In this document: positions 1 to 8,643 of the stretch, piece by piece
How the letters are laid out: the number at the start of each line of letters is the position of its first letter
Position numbering within the stretch: the stretch's first letter is position 1
Program-made: the position numbers and the translations under genes
NCBI GenBank assembly: GCA_009377535.1
Contig: WHTV01000018.1
Coordinates: 439-57,648 of the forward strand
Reading direction: 5' to 3'
DNA length: 57,210 nt
Origin: Kiloniellaceae bacterium
GTDB lineage: Bacteria > Pseudomonadota > Alphaproteobacteria > Kiloniellales > Kiloniellaceae
The notes under the pieces: model-generated
Told to the model about the DNA's origin: nothing
The model's input: only the letters and a program-made list of their open reading frames with translations
Databases searched by the model: none

Positions 1-1209
1 GCCGTCGGCATGGTCGACCCGGAGGAATTCGCAAAGGTCTACCGGGCGCTCGACCTGGGGCCGGGGGTGAGTGCGACGCTGTTCCGGCGCGATGGCGTGG
101 TCCTGGCCCATGCACCGGAAATCGCGGATCACCTGGGCCAGAGCGCCGGTGCAGCCGAGCTGTTTCGCGTCCATCTCCCGCAATCTCCGCGCGGTACCTA
201 CCAGGCGCGCGACCTCGCCGACGGCACGGAGCAGATTGCCAGCTACGCCGTCGTCGACGGTTTCGGCGACCACCTGCTGGTGAACGTGGGCATGGCGCGC
301 GACCAGGCCCTCGCCGACTTCTGGCGTGGCTTTTTGCTGCAGGCCGGGGCGACCGGCACCGTTCTGGTCATGCTGCTCGTTGCGACCTGGTCGCTGGCGG
401 CCGGCCTGCGCCGGCGCGAACGCCTGCAGGCACAGCTGGCGGAGGCGACGACGGCGGCACAAACGGCGCGACTGGAGGCCGAGAGAGCAAGCCACGCGAA
501 AAGCGAGTTCCTCGCCAATGTCAGTCACGAGCTGCGCACACCGCTCAATGCCGTCATCGGCTTTTCCGAGATGTTGGCGCGCCAGGTGTTCGGCCCCTTG
601 GGCGACCCGCGCTATCAGGAGTATGCCTTGACGATCGTCGACAGCGGCACCCATCTGCTCGGGCTGATCAACGACGTGCTGGACCTCACGAGGCTGGACG
701 CCGAGCACCTTCCGCTCCATGAGGAAACTCTGGACCTCCGGGAGATATCCAGCGACTGCGTTCGCATGATGGGGTCCCAGGCAGACAAGGCAAAGGTCAC
801 CCTGGCGGTGGAGATCGAGGAAGCCCTGCCCCGGCTGCGTGCCGACCACCAGCGGGTACGGCAGATTCTTCTCAACGTGCTTTCCAATGCGACGAAGTTC
901 ACGCCGGCAGGCGGCCGCGTGGTGCTTTCGGCATTCCGGCAGGAGGGCTGCATCGCGCTCCAGGTGGTCGACACCGGAATAGGCATGGCGCCTGACGACA
1001 TCCCCAAGGCCGTCGAGAAATTCGGCCAGATCGACAGCAGGATCAGCCGCTGCTACACCGGCACCGGGCTCGGGCTGCCCTTGACGAAGGGCCTCGTCGA
1101 ACTGCACGGCGGCGCTCTCGTGATCGAAAGCGCGCTGGGCGTCGGCACCACCGTCACGGTGACGTTTCCCGCCGAGCGCACGCTCGAAGACCGCAGGGCG
1201 GTGAGCTGA
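1..1209 (+). CDS. Sensor histidine kinase (5' end outside window)
   Basis: The reading frame is open from the first base, so the true start probably lies upstream; the first ATG inside is at position 10. Counting from that ATG, residues 1-100 look like the end of an extracytoplasmic sensor domain, and residues about 106-133 form one membrane segment. A short coiled coil leads into a HisKA domain with the H-box SHELRTPLNAVIGFSEML and phospho-accepting His173. A HATPase domain follows, with an N-box (LLNVLSNATKFTP) and G-boxes (DTGIGM, GTGLGLPL). It should autophosphorylate and pass phosphate to a response regulator. No regulator or receiver domain lies next to it, so its partner and signal are unknown. 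Confidence 0.85.
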   Translation, partial: AVGMVDPEEFAKVYRALDLGPGVSATLFRRDGVVLAHAPEIADHLGQSAGAAELFRVHLPQSPRGTYQARDLADGTEQIASYAVVDGFGDHLLVNVGMARDQALADFWRGFLLQAGATGTVLVMLLVATWSLAAGLRRRERLQAQLAEATTAAQTARLEAERASHAKSEFLANVSHELRTPLNAVIGFSEMLARQVFGPLGDPRYQEYALTIVDSGTHLLGLINDVLDLTRLDAEHLPLHEETLDLREISSDCVRMMGSQADKAKVTLAVEIEEALPRLRADHQRVRQILLNVLSNATKFTPAGGRVVLSAFRQEGCIALQVVDTGIGMAPDDIPKAVEKFGQIDSRISRCYTGTGLGLPLTKGLVELHGGALVIESALGVGTTVTVTFPAERTLEDRRAVS

Positions 1210-1263
1210 GGGAGCCGCCAGGCGCAAATCCTCGCCTGGTTCGGCCGTGCGTCGTCCTTGTCG

Positions 1264-2268
1264 TCAGGCCGCCAGGATGCCCTCCGCAACGGCGCCCTGC
1301 GAGCCGGCGCCTTCCAGCGCAACCCGCGCCTTGATCGGCAAGTGGTCCGACGCGATCCGCGCCAAGGGCGTATCGTGCACCTCGACGCTGGAAATCAGAT
1401 CCTGTGGATTTGCCAGGATGCGATCGAGCGCAAACAGTGGGAACCACGAGGGGAAGCTCGGCAGGGCCACGTCCAAAGGTCCAAAGGCGGGATCGAGATG
1501 CAGCAAGGCCGACCTGGCACCGAGGCGCCATTCGTTGAGGTCGCCCAGCAGCAGTGTCGGGCTTTCGCTCCGGGCGGCAACCGCATTCAAGATGGCTGCC
1601 GCCTGCCGCGCACGCGACCGCCGCAGCAATCCGAGGTGCGTTGCGACGATCCGCAGCGGGCCGGAGTTCATTTCCAGGTCGACCACCAGCGCGCCCCGCG
1701 GCTCGACGCCGGGCAGGCGGATCTGATGCACGTTGCGGACGCGGCCGTTCCGGTAGAGCAGCAGGTTGCCGTGCCAGCCGTGGGCCTTCGAGAAGCCGTT
1801 TACCGGTACGGGCAGCAGGCCGCTTTCGCGCTCCAGCCGGGACAGGTCGATCAGTCCCGCGCGCTCGCCGAACCGCTGATCCGCCTCTTGCAAGGCGATC
1901 ACGTCGGCGTCGATCTCGCCGATCACCGTCGCGATGCGCTCCGGATCGAAACGTTTGTCGACGCCCACGCAGCGGTGGACATTGTACGAGGCGATCAGCG
2001 TCTCTGTGGTCGCCGCGCGGCCGGACTGATAAGGACTATTTTCCTTCTGCAGTGCAGCGAGAACGCGGGAGGAAAGGCGCACGCGTCGGCGTGCGTTCAC
2101 TCCGACAGGCTCAAGTTTCAGGGCATTCACTCCAAAGGGGGCGCACCACGGCGCCGCAGCCAACCTCGCCTGAGCCACAAAATAAGACCCAGCTTGTTCA
2201 AGGGGTTGTGGATTGGATTCAATCACGACGCGCCGCTGTCCGGACCCGTTCGGAAGCGACCACTCCAC
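1264..2268 (-). CDS. Endonuclease/exonuclease/phosphatase (EEP) family protein
   Basis: From about residue 90 the protein follows the EEP fold. It has ASYNVHRC at the first strand, an ALQEAD metal-binding glutamate, THLGL, GDLNEW and the C-terminal SDHLP catalytic Asp-His. Such enzymes are metal-dependent phosphodiesterases acting on nucleic acids, phospholipids or sugar phosphates; the substrate here cannot be told. The first 85 or so residues match nothing I know and have no signal peptide, so translation may start downstream at a GTG. The gene is convergent with the upstream sensor kinase, with only about 55 bases between them. Confidence 0.75.
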   Translation of the reverse strand: MEWSLPNGSGQRRVVIESNPQPLEQAGSYFVAQARLAAAPWCAPFGVNALKLEPVGVNARRRVRLSSRVLAALQKENSPYQSGRAATTETLIASYNVHRCVGVDKRFDPERIATVIGEIDADVIALQEADQRFGERAGLIDLSRLERESGLLPVPVNGFSKAHGWHGNLLLYRNGRVRNVHQIRLPGVEPRGALVVDLEMNSGPLRIVATHLGLLRRSRARQAAAILNAVAARSESPTLLLGDLNEWRLGARSALLHLDPAFGPLDVALPSFPSWFPLFALDRILANPQDLISSVEVHDTPLARIASDHLPIKARVALEGAGSQGAVAEGILAA

Positions 2269-2402
2269 CCGGTAAATATCATAGCAAATAGTTTACATTT
2301 TGTCAGCGGCAATGCGACCGCCCGCTGAAATCGCCTGGCGACGAAGCGAGCGACGGCGCCATTTAGCTTCCTGAAGGGCGGTTGGCGGCTACAGCCGCGA
2401 CT

Positions 2403-2996
2403 TTAGGAGCGGCCGGCGTCTCGCCCTTGCAGGTGGTGCTTGCCGATCACCTTTACGGTGCTGGCCTGGGGGCCCTTGTCGCTTTCCTTATCGTCCGCGA
2501 CGTAGCGTACCTCCTGTCCCTCCTCCAGCTTGCCGAAGTCGGCATCGACGAGGCTGTTCTGGTGAAAATAGATCTCGCTGCCGTCGGGCGTCATGATGAA
2601 GCCGTAGCCCTCGTCGGAAAACAGGCGGGCAACCTTGCCGTGGGGTGGCACCTCGTGGGCCTTGACCCGGCCGGCCCGGCGCTTCGAGTGATCCTCGAGC
2701 CGCCGGCGAGCCGCGTTGAAGGCGTCCCGCAGGGCGACATAGACGTCCTCATGGGCGTGATTCTTGCCGGAATTGTCGACCACCACCTGCTTGCCCGGCA
2801 CGCCGACCTCGATGTGGATGCGAAAGAGGTTGCCCTTCACGTGCTGGCGGTTGAGAGCCTCGATCATGACCCGGCAGGAGGTGATGCGGTCGAAAACCTG
2901 CTCCAGCTTCGTGGCTTTCTCGCGCACCTTGGCCTCGACGGCATCGGAGTGATCGAGGTTGCGGAAGGTGATTTCCAGGGGGGTTTCCATCGTCAT
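2403..2996 (-). CDS. HPF/RaiA-type ribosome-associated protein fused to a cold-shock domain
   Basis: I chose the ATG at 2996 because GGGAAACG lies just before it; an ATG at 3065 is also in frame. Residues about 3-110 match the ribosome hibernation factor fold (LEITFRNLDHSDAVEAKV, then a basic helix with ARRRLEDHSKRR). Residues about 120-190 form a cold-shock domain with both RNP motifs (GYGFI and IYFHQ). The family's long forms usually carry a different dimerisation tail, so a CSD in that place suggests RNA binding coupled to ribosome binding. It probably acts in the cytoplasm in stress or slow growth. It appears to be monocistronic. Confidence 0.85.
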   Translation of the reverse strand: MTMETPLEITFRNLDHSDAVEAKVREKATKLEQVFDRITSCRVMIEALNRQHVKGNLFRIHIEVGVPGKQVVVDNSGKNHAHEDVYVALRDAFNAARRRLEDHSKRRAGRVKAHEVPPHGKVARLFSDEGYGFIMTPDGSEIYFHQNSLVDADFGKLEEGQEVRYVADDKESDKGPQASTVKVIGKHHLQGRDAGRS

Positions 2997-3234
2997 TCGT
3001 TTCCCGATGTAGCGCCAGGGGACACAGAGGGAGACTATGCTCCCGTTTTGAAGTAAGCGCTGCATAGAACCTGATCAATTGGTCCGGGAGGCTCGGGCGG
3101 GAACCACGCAAGGATGACACAGTTCAGGAATCAGGGGACGCCGGCCCCAGACACCTTGCGACGCGCTCGGATAGTATGGACCGATGCGGGTGCGCGGCAG
3201 CAGTCGAGCAAGCGGAACGGCAAGGAGAACCCAC

Positions 3235-3420
3235 ATGGCCACCGACGGCAAGACGATCGAGGATCTCGAAGCCCACATCGCCTACAACGAGAAAATGATC
3301 AACGACCTCAGCGAGGTGGTGGTTGCGCAGGGGCGCCAGATCGACCAGCTCAAAGCCGAGGTGGAGGCGCTGGGCCGCCAGGTCCTGCAGGTCGCCGAGG
3401 AGGAAGCCGGGGCGCCCTGA
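3235..3420 (+). CDS. slyX: SlyX family protein
   Basis: This 61-residue acidic protein is almost entirely one predicted coiled coil (IEDLEAHIAYNEKMINDLSE, then LKAEVEALGRQVLQV), which is the SlyX pattern. The ATG at 3235 is preceded by AAGGAG at good spacing; the in-frame ATG at 3184 has no such site. The role of SlyX is not established. It stands alone on this strand. Confidence 0.8.
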   Translation: MATDGKTIEDLEAHIAYNEKMINDLSEVVVAQGRQIDQLKAEVEALGRQVLQVAEEEAGAP

Positions 3421-3563
3421 GGCGCCGAAGGCGCCTTGCCAGCGTTGCGGCGGGCTCCGGGAGGAGATGGAACTGCCGCGAGTCCCGGGCGTTTTTCCTA
3501 GCGGCCACTTCGCGTTAGCAGCCGCATCGCGATCGTTTCCAGCGCGAGAGGAGGACGGCCCCG

Positions 3564-3872
3564 ATGGCACTCTGGGCGATCGAAGCCTGCGCCGTGGCGG
3601 AGGATAGCCGCTGGCTCGACTTGCCGATTTGGGCAGATGTTGTGGTGCGCGCGCCCACCGCCGCCCAGGCGCGCCTCGTCGCGGCGGGGATGGAGGCGGA
3701 GAAAATCGGCGACGATACCCCGGTCGGCAACGAAACCCTGACCTTCCGCAGCGGCTTTCAGGACGAGAAGCTCTATCATGTACGCCGCCTGGAGCATTTG
3801 ACCGGTGCTGCCGAGGACGGCCTGCCGGAGGTATTGAGCGCCCGGCAGGCGCGCCCGCCGTCGCGCACCTGA
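3564..3872 (+). CDS. Hypothetical protein, 102 residues
   Basis: I do not recognise the family. The ATG at 3564 has a good ribosome binding site (GAGGAGG about 9 bases before it), so it is likely a real gene. The protein is soluble, with no signal peptide or membrane segment. It starts MALWAIEACAVAEDSRWLDL and has a mixed alpha/beta appearance with a Pro/Arg-rich end. The pattern VVVRAPTAAQARLVA suggests one helix packed on a strand. It lies between slyX and a convergent small membrane protein. Confidence 0.65.
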   Translation: MALWAIEACAVAEDSRWLDLPIWADVVVRAPTAAQARLVAAGMEAEKIGDDTPVGNETLTFRSGFQDEKLYHVRRLEHLTGAAEDGLPEVLSARQARPPSRT

Positions 3873-3938
3873 AGGACGCGCGACGGCGCAGTGGACAATG
3901 CTATCTATCGCTTGAAAAGAACCAGGCCTATATTCAAC

Positions 3939-4250
3939 CTAGAAGCGTTCCGACAGGTGGCGGCTCCGCGGCGGCTTGCGCAGTTGCCAGCGCGCCAGCA
4001 GGAAGGCCGGCAAAAAAACCGCCAGCAGAAAAGCGATGGCCGCCCCGGGATTGGACAGAATCTCCGCCCGGCCGATGCCCTCCAGCAGCAAGGTCAGGGC
4101 GCCGAACGTCACGAAAGCGACCGTCGAGAAGACCGCGACGAAGATCAGGTAGGCGGCCAAGGGCTTGGCTTCGGGGCGGCGCGCCTCCTGCGTGTAGAAG
4201 ATCGACCCCATCATGAAGGCGCCCCAGAGCGCAAAGGCTACAAAGGACAT
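3939..4250 (-). CDS. Small membrane protein, about three transmembrane segments
   Basis: This 103-residue protein has hydrophobic stretches at about residues 2-19, 32-57 and 66-90, followed by a basic tail (RWQLRKPPRSRHLSERF) that should lie in the cytoplasm. GGGAGG sits 8 bases before the ATG. I recognise no family. The gene appears to stand alone. Confidence 0.7.
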   Translation of the reverse strand: MSFVAFALWGAFMMGSIFYTQEARRPEAKPLAAYLIFVAVFSTVAFVTFGALTLLLEGIGRAEILSNPGAAIAFLLAVFLPAFLLARWQLRKPPRSRHLSERF

Positions 4251-4427
4251 GTGACAGGCCTCCCTCTCCGGTTGTCAGGTGGATGACGTGCAGCACCGTT
4301 TCGATTGAAACGCGGGCCGGCCGCACCGGTTCCCATCGAAGACACATTTTTGTCGCTTGAGAGTTTCAGGCGGATTCTCTGGATTTTCCTGACCCTGTCC
4401 CGGCAGGCTTGGCACCCGGGGGGGTGC

Positions 4428-4488
4428 CCGAAGCGGCCTGCGGCTACCGTGGGAGCCTCGCGAATGCGGTGCCGCAGGCCGGCTTCGG
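4428..4488. repeat. Long inverted repeat (hairpin)
   Basis: The left arm at 4428-4443 and the right arm at 4472-4488 (CCGCAGGCCGGCTTCGG) pair over 16 bases with a single one-base bulge, around a 28-base loop. It lies 60-120 bases past the stop of the leftward lipoprotein gene. There is no T-run on that strand, so it may be an RNA-stabilising 3' structure or a factor-dependent terminator. Confidence 0.6.
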
Positions 4489-4548
4489 GCAGGGGCCGTC
4501 ACGAAACGCCGCGACGGCCCCTTCTCACAACACACAGCTTGCTGGCTC

Positions 4549-5475
4549 CTACATGCCGGCGTTGGTCATCGGCACGAAGTCGACATCGATCCTGGCCGTC
4601 GTTTGCGGAGCGTTGTCGACTTCGGTCTTGAAGCTCATGCGCTCGCCGGGGCGCAGGTCGACCTGCCTCGGCTCGATTATCGCGTCGGTCAGCCGACGCC
4701 CGGCGCTGTCCAGGAAGACCGCCCGCATGGCCGGCACTGTCTTGACGTCTGAAGTGGTGTTGACGACCACGCCCTGAACAACCAGGGCGTTGCCTTTGCG
4801 CAGAGGGTCGACCAGCGTGATCTCCAGCCCCTCCGATGCAGAGCTGCTCTCCATCACGCCGCTGCCGTCCGTGCAGGTGCGGTAAGCCACCTCCGCGCCC
4901 AGATAGCGGTCGACACAGTTGACGGCCGAGTACTCCCGTTTGTCGACGGCCGGCCAGTCGACACCAAGGCGGCCGGTGCGGCTGCTTCCCGCTTTGTTGA
5001 GGCGCAACGAGTAGAGGCCGGGCTCGAGCGGGAGCGACGGCACGACATGAAGGTATTCGCCATATCCCTCCGCGCGTCTCAGGGTGATCGGCACCCGGAA
5101 GGAGCCGACGGGCGCAACGGCCCACTCGCTGCCCTGCACCGGTCCGGCGAGCCCTCTGTGATCGACTTCGCTGCGCACCCAGGCCACCCGCCAGAGCTCG
5201 ACAACTTGATCGTCCGGTCGCGCGTCGCGCTCCAGATCCGGATCGAATATGACGAATTCCGTATAGGGTCCCTGAGCCGCGCGGGCCGGCCACGACTCGA
5301 CTTCCCAGTCCCGGTCCCCGTCGAGACGCTGCAATTCATCGTCTCGCGTTACGGCATAGAGTCCCGGATCATCGGGGAGAGGAAAGGACGGCTCCAGGCT
5401 GCCCGCGCAAGCCGTCACCACCATCGTCAACAGCACAGCGCCGGCAGTTCTCGTAGATCGCATGAATCCAGACAT
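4549..5475 (-). CDS. Predicted lipoprotein with C-terminal Ig-like (DUF3426/FxLYD-type) domain
   Basis: Translation from 5475 gives a signal peptide ending in VVTAC, a lipobox-like site with the lipidated cysteine at residue 23. GGGAG lies 9 bases before this ATG; other in-frame ATGs are at 5481 and 5463. The middle region is rich in Asp, Trp and Arg and is unfamiliar. The last 90 residues (LEITLVDPLRKGNALVVQG, then PAMRAVFLDSAGRRLTD and LRPGERMSFK) follow the beta-sandwich pattern of DUF3426/FxLYD domains found on envelope proteins. It probably faces the periplasm. Its function is unknown. Confidence 0.7.
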   Translation of the reverse strand: MSGFMRSTRTAGAVLLTMVVTACAGSLEPSFPLPDDPGLYAVTRDDELQRLDGDRDWEVESWPARAAQGPYTEFVIFDPDLERDARPDDQVVELWRVAWVRSEVDHRGLAGPVQGSEWAVAPVGSFRVPITLRRAEGYGEYLHVVPSLPLEPGLYSLRLNKAGSSRTGRLGVDWPAVDKREYSAVNCVDRYLGAEVAYRTCTDGSGVMESSSASEGLEITLVDPLRKGNALVVQGVVVNTTSDVKTVPAMRAVFLDSAGRRLTDAIIEPRQVDLRPGERMSFKTEVDNAPQTTARIDVDFVPMTNAGM

Positions 5476-5779
5476 TGGCATTGGCTCCCATTTGCAACAG
5501 ATCGTCGCGGTCGCAGGCGTGCGGCCAAGGCCCTGCCTGCGATCCCCTCTCCGTCGAACTTCGTAGATTGAGTGTTCCGACAGCGGAACCGCTCCCGTCC
5601 GCGCGGACACCCGTGCCGCGCCTGACGGCAAAGAAAGCACTGCTGCGGCTGTCAGGCCTGTCCGATGCTACCGTCGGCTTCCGGCCCTTTCGCCGCCAGC
5701 CCCGACCGCGCAGTCAACGAACGGGCTGGCCGCTTGTTGGTTCCGCCCGGCCAAGCGGCAGCGCAGTCGCAAAGCCGCG

Positions 5780-6757
5780 TCATTGCGCGTTGGCCTCGCT
5801 TATGCCCGCCGAATCAACCCAGGTTGCCGGCGACGGCGTGTCACCCTGCGACCCGGCCATGCCCTCGGCTGCCGAGCTGCCGCGGATGTCGACATCGGCT
5901 CGCGTCTTGCTATCCGCCTTGGTGATGCCCGGCGTGGCCAGTGCTTTGGCTTTCGCCCGGGCGCTCGCCCTGACACGCGTGCCATCGTCCAGGATGACGC
6001 TGGTCGTCGTTCTGGCGATCGTCATCGTACCGAACTTGGTCGTGATCGACTTGCTCTTGGACTTGCTCTTCGTGGTGAAGCCCTGCTCCGAGTCGACGGC
6101 GATCGAGGTATCAGCCTCGGCGTCTGCCGTAACCGATGTGACGCCGTCTTCCTCGCTGACTTCCGCGGTGGCCGCGGAAGCGGCCTGCGCATCGATGCCG
6201 CTGTCGGTGGAGACCGCAGCATCGGCAGTGGAATCAGCCAAGGCTTCACTGCCGGTCTCGGCTTCGGGCCCTGCCGCACCCGCAACGCTTTCGGAAGGCG
6301 CGGGGCCTGCTTCCGGCGCCGACGCGTCGGTGGCGACACCGGCATCGGCCTCGCCGTCTGCAACGTCGGCATCAGCGCTCGCGTCGGTCTCGGCGTCACG
6401 GCTGCCTTTGTCCGCCGCGGCTGAGCGCTCCGACGGGGCGTTCCCTCCTCCCCCTTCGCTGCCAGCGGAATCCGGCGCGGCGGCCTCGGCAGCGGCAGGT
6501 CCCGAATCGGACGCGGCCGCATCGCCCGCGGCCTCTGCTGCCTCCGCCCCGCCTGCGTCGCCGCTGTCCTCGCCGGCCTGGCTCGCCAGGATCAGTTGAG
6601 GCGTCCCGCGCTCGACTGCCTGGTGCAGCAGGGGCCGGCCATCGGGAGATGCCGACCCCTGTAAAGAAGACGCCGCATGAGCGCCGGTGGCGCCCAGGCT
6701 CAGCGTCAGGGCGCTGATCATCAGCAATGACTTCAGATCGCTGCACCGTTTTCGCAT
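5780..6757 (-). CDS. Secreted Ala/Ser/Asp/Glu-rich low-complexity protein
   Basis: I chose the ATG at 6757 for its GGAGGAG site. A signal peptide (MRKRCSDLKSLLMISALTLS, cut after GAHA) is followed by about 180 residues of low-complexity sequence rich in Ala, Asp, Glu, Gly and Ser. The last 90 residues are more ordered and basic (KSKSKSITTKFGTMTIARTT, then SARAKAKALATPGITKADSK). No known domain is visible. It is divergent from another secreted Ser/Ala-rich gene at 7367 across a 600-base gap, and the two may be related in function. Confidence 0.65.
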   Translation of the reverse strand: MRKRCSDLKSLLMISALTLSLGATGAHAASSLQGSASPDGRPLLHQAVERGTPQLILASQAGEDSGDAGGAEAAEAAGDAAASDSGPAAAEAAAPDSAGSEGGGGNAPSERSAAADKGSRDAETDASADADVADGEADAGVATDASAPEAGPAPSESVAGAAGPEAETGSEALADSTADAAVSTDSGIDAQAASAATAEVSEEDGVTSVTADAEADTSIAVDSEQGFTTKSKSKSKSITTKFGTMTIARTTTSVILDDGTRVRASARAKAKALATPGITKADSKTRADVDIRGSSAAEGMAGSQGDTPSPATWVDSAGISEANAQ

Positions 6758-7366
6758 GGTCACTCCTCCACAATGCACTGAAAGGCTCCCATCACGACGG
6801 CAGCGCCCCACACCGCCTAGTGTGAAGACCGTTACCTCCGAGCATTATTCCGATGTGGGCGAATCCATCGCCGTCACACCCGCAGGCCACCGGCCTTGCG
6901 GCGTCGAACGGGACGGGCTCTGCTTCAACCGGAACCCGCCGCTGCATTGAAGGGTTGCTTTGTCGGACGCCGCCTCATGCCAGCGTCACGCGCGAACAAA
7001 CTGCAGAAATGAACTCGCGATGAGAATTGACGACGATGAGATTTGACGACAGTGACAAGCCGAGACGAGCAGCGCCTGGCATGCCGCTCCGGGATCGCTG
7101 CGCGAAACGGGGCGGGCACTCTCATAACGAGCTTGGCCCACCCTCTTCTCGGCCTGTCGTTGCCAAGCGCTTGCGCTTGCGGGTGCCCGCTGCCCCGGCA
7201 ACGGGAATAGCGGGCGCAAAAGACCGTCCATCTAGTCGAGGCCGCTTCGTCGGGCGAGTCGTAGTTTGATTCGACGAAGCCTATCGGAATCGCGAATTCA
7301 ACCGATGCTGATTCGGCCTTGCTGTCTCGTGGGAGCCTCAAGAACAAAACCAAGGAGATGGAAAAC
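6758..7366. other. Intergenic region between two divergent secreted-protein genes
   Basis: This 600-base gap has no credible gene on either strand. It holds the presumed divergent promoters and a short tandem repeat at 7019-7050. I could not identify a convincing -35/-10 pair. Confidence 0.5.
7019..7050. repeat. Tandem 16-base repeat
   Basis: GATGAGAATTGACGAC at 7019-7034 is followed directly by GATGAGATTTGACGAC at 7035-7050, with one mismatch. It lies in the gap between the two divergent secreted-protein genes, so it could be a paired regulator site or a small duplication. Confidence 0.6.
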
Positions 7367-7993
7367 ATGAGACGCGCAACCATTCGTTCGAGACTCCTGC
7401 TTGCGGCTTCGGTTCTCGCCTTGGGCACCTTCGTCGCCCAGGGAGGCGCCACAGCCCTTGACCTCGGCGCCTCCGCCAGCTCGGAGGCTTCTGCAAGCAG
7501 TTCGGGCACTGGCTCTGCCAGCGCTTCCAACAACACCTCTGCCGAAGTCTCGCAGGATGCCGATGGCAATGTCAGCGGCACCGCAACCTCCGACTCGACG
7601 TCGAGCGCGACCGGTGATGCCACCGCCTCAGCGGGCGGCGAAGGCGTCGTGGACGCTTCCGGCGACGATCTCGATGCCGGTGCCACTGCCGCGACAGGCT
7701 CCGCCGTCAGCTCTTCCGGCGACCTCGGCGCCGCCAGCGCATCGAGCTGCCCGGCCTGGCGCACCGCGACCCGCTGCCGAACGGCTGTCGCATCGGCAAC
7801 ATGGTCTACTCCTCGGTGCTGGTGCCGCAGGACCCGGCCCTGTTCCACCGCTCCCTGGCGGAGAACATCGCCTACGGCCGCCCGCAGGCGAGCCGGGAGG
7901 AGATCGCCGCCGCGGCCCGGCGGGCGCATGCCCACGACTTCGTCATGGCCCTGCCGGAGGGCTACGACACCCTGGTCGGCGAACGCGGCGTGA
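7367..7993 (+). CDS. Secreted Ser/Ala-rich protein, 3' part replaced by foreign sequence
   Basis: The ATG at 7367 has AAGGAG 9 bases before it. A signal peptide ([20 protein letters not shown], cleaved near GGATA) is followed by about 95 residues rich in Ser, Ala, Gly, Thr and Asp. Up to about 7738 the sequence looks like a genuine exported protein. Beyond that the frame stays open, but it reads the ABC transporter fragment out of frame as Arg/Ala/Pro-rich nonsense. The natural C terminus is therefore missing. The gene is likely broken by a deletion or rearrangement near 7738-7825, or by an assembly join. Confidence 0.6.
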   Translation: MRRATIRSRLLLAASVLALGTFVAQGGATALDLGASASSEASASSSGTGSASASNNTSAEVSQDADGNVSGTATSDSTSSATGDATASAGGEGVVDASGDDLDAGATAATGSAVSSSGDLGAASASSCPAWRTATRCRTAVASATWSTPRCWCRRTRPCSTAPWRRTSPTAARRRAGRRSPPRPGGRMPTTSSWPCRRATTPWSANAA

Positions 7994-8385
7994 AGCTCTC
8001 CGGCGGCGAGCGCCAGCGCATCGCCATCGCCCGCGCCTTCCTCGCCGATGCCCCGGTGCTGGTGCTCGACGAGGCGACCAGCAGCCTCGATTCGATCACC
8101 GAGGCACAGATCCAGGGCGCCATCGAGGAATTGATGGAGGGCCGCACGACGATCGTCATCGCCCACCGGCTTTCGACGGTGCGCTCGGTCGACCGCATCC
8201 TGGTATTCGAGGCCGGCGCCATCGTCGAGCAGGGCAGCCACGCCGAGCTGCTGGCGCGAGAGGACGGTCGTTTCAGGCGGCTCCACGCCCTCCAGCTGGA
8301 AGGGCTGGAGCCGGACCGGGGTTCAGAAGCGAAAGAAACAAAAAAGCGGGATCGGAGACATCGGGCAGAAACAACGCGTGCCTAG
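7801..8385 (+). pseudogene. 3' remnant of an ABC exporter ATPase
   Basis: The frame encodes the second half of an exporter-type nucleotide-binding domain. It has a Q-loop ([20 protein letters not shown]), an ABC signature ([14 protein letters not shown]), Walker B plus D-loop ([12 protein letters not shown]) and an H-loop (IAHRLST). The membrane domain, Walker A and everything else before the Q-loop are absent. The bases just upstream belong to a secreted-protein gene in another frame. It cannot work as a transporter alone. The frame can be read upstream of the ATG at 7801 as [15 protein letters not shown], whose origin I cannot tell. Confidence 0.8.
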
Positions 8386-8581
8386 TTTCCTTCGCATTGA
8401 CCTGCCCGTTCCGGAGGGCGAACCCCATCTCCCAGCGCTCCGGAACACCAGGGATCACCCAGTCCCTGGACTGGCGGGGCGCCGGAGCCGATCCGGCGTC
8501 CCGCCACCCCTTTCAGTCCCTGTATTCTTCAAGAGTTGCGCCGCTTCATAAGGCGCCGGCGCGTCGCCAGGCGGCGCGCTT

Positions 8582-8611
8582 CTTATTCGGCCGAATAAGG
8601 GTCAGGTCTTG
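8582..8611. repeat. Palindrome and conserved motif before the Y1 transposase relative
   Basis: CTTATTCGGCCGAATAAG (8582-8599) is a perfect 18-base palindrome. It runs into GGGTCAGGTCTTG (8599-8611), 32 bases before the downstream ATG. From memory, a motif like this is often seen beside Y1/REP-type transposase genes, so it may be the remaining left end of the element. I see no matching copy after the gene. Confidence 0.5.
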
Positions 8612-8643
8612 GAATTTGCAGAGGGGCGCGTTAGAATCGCGGA

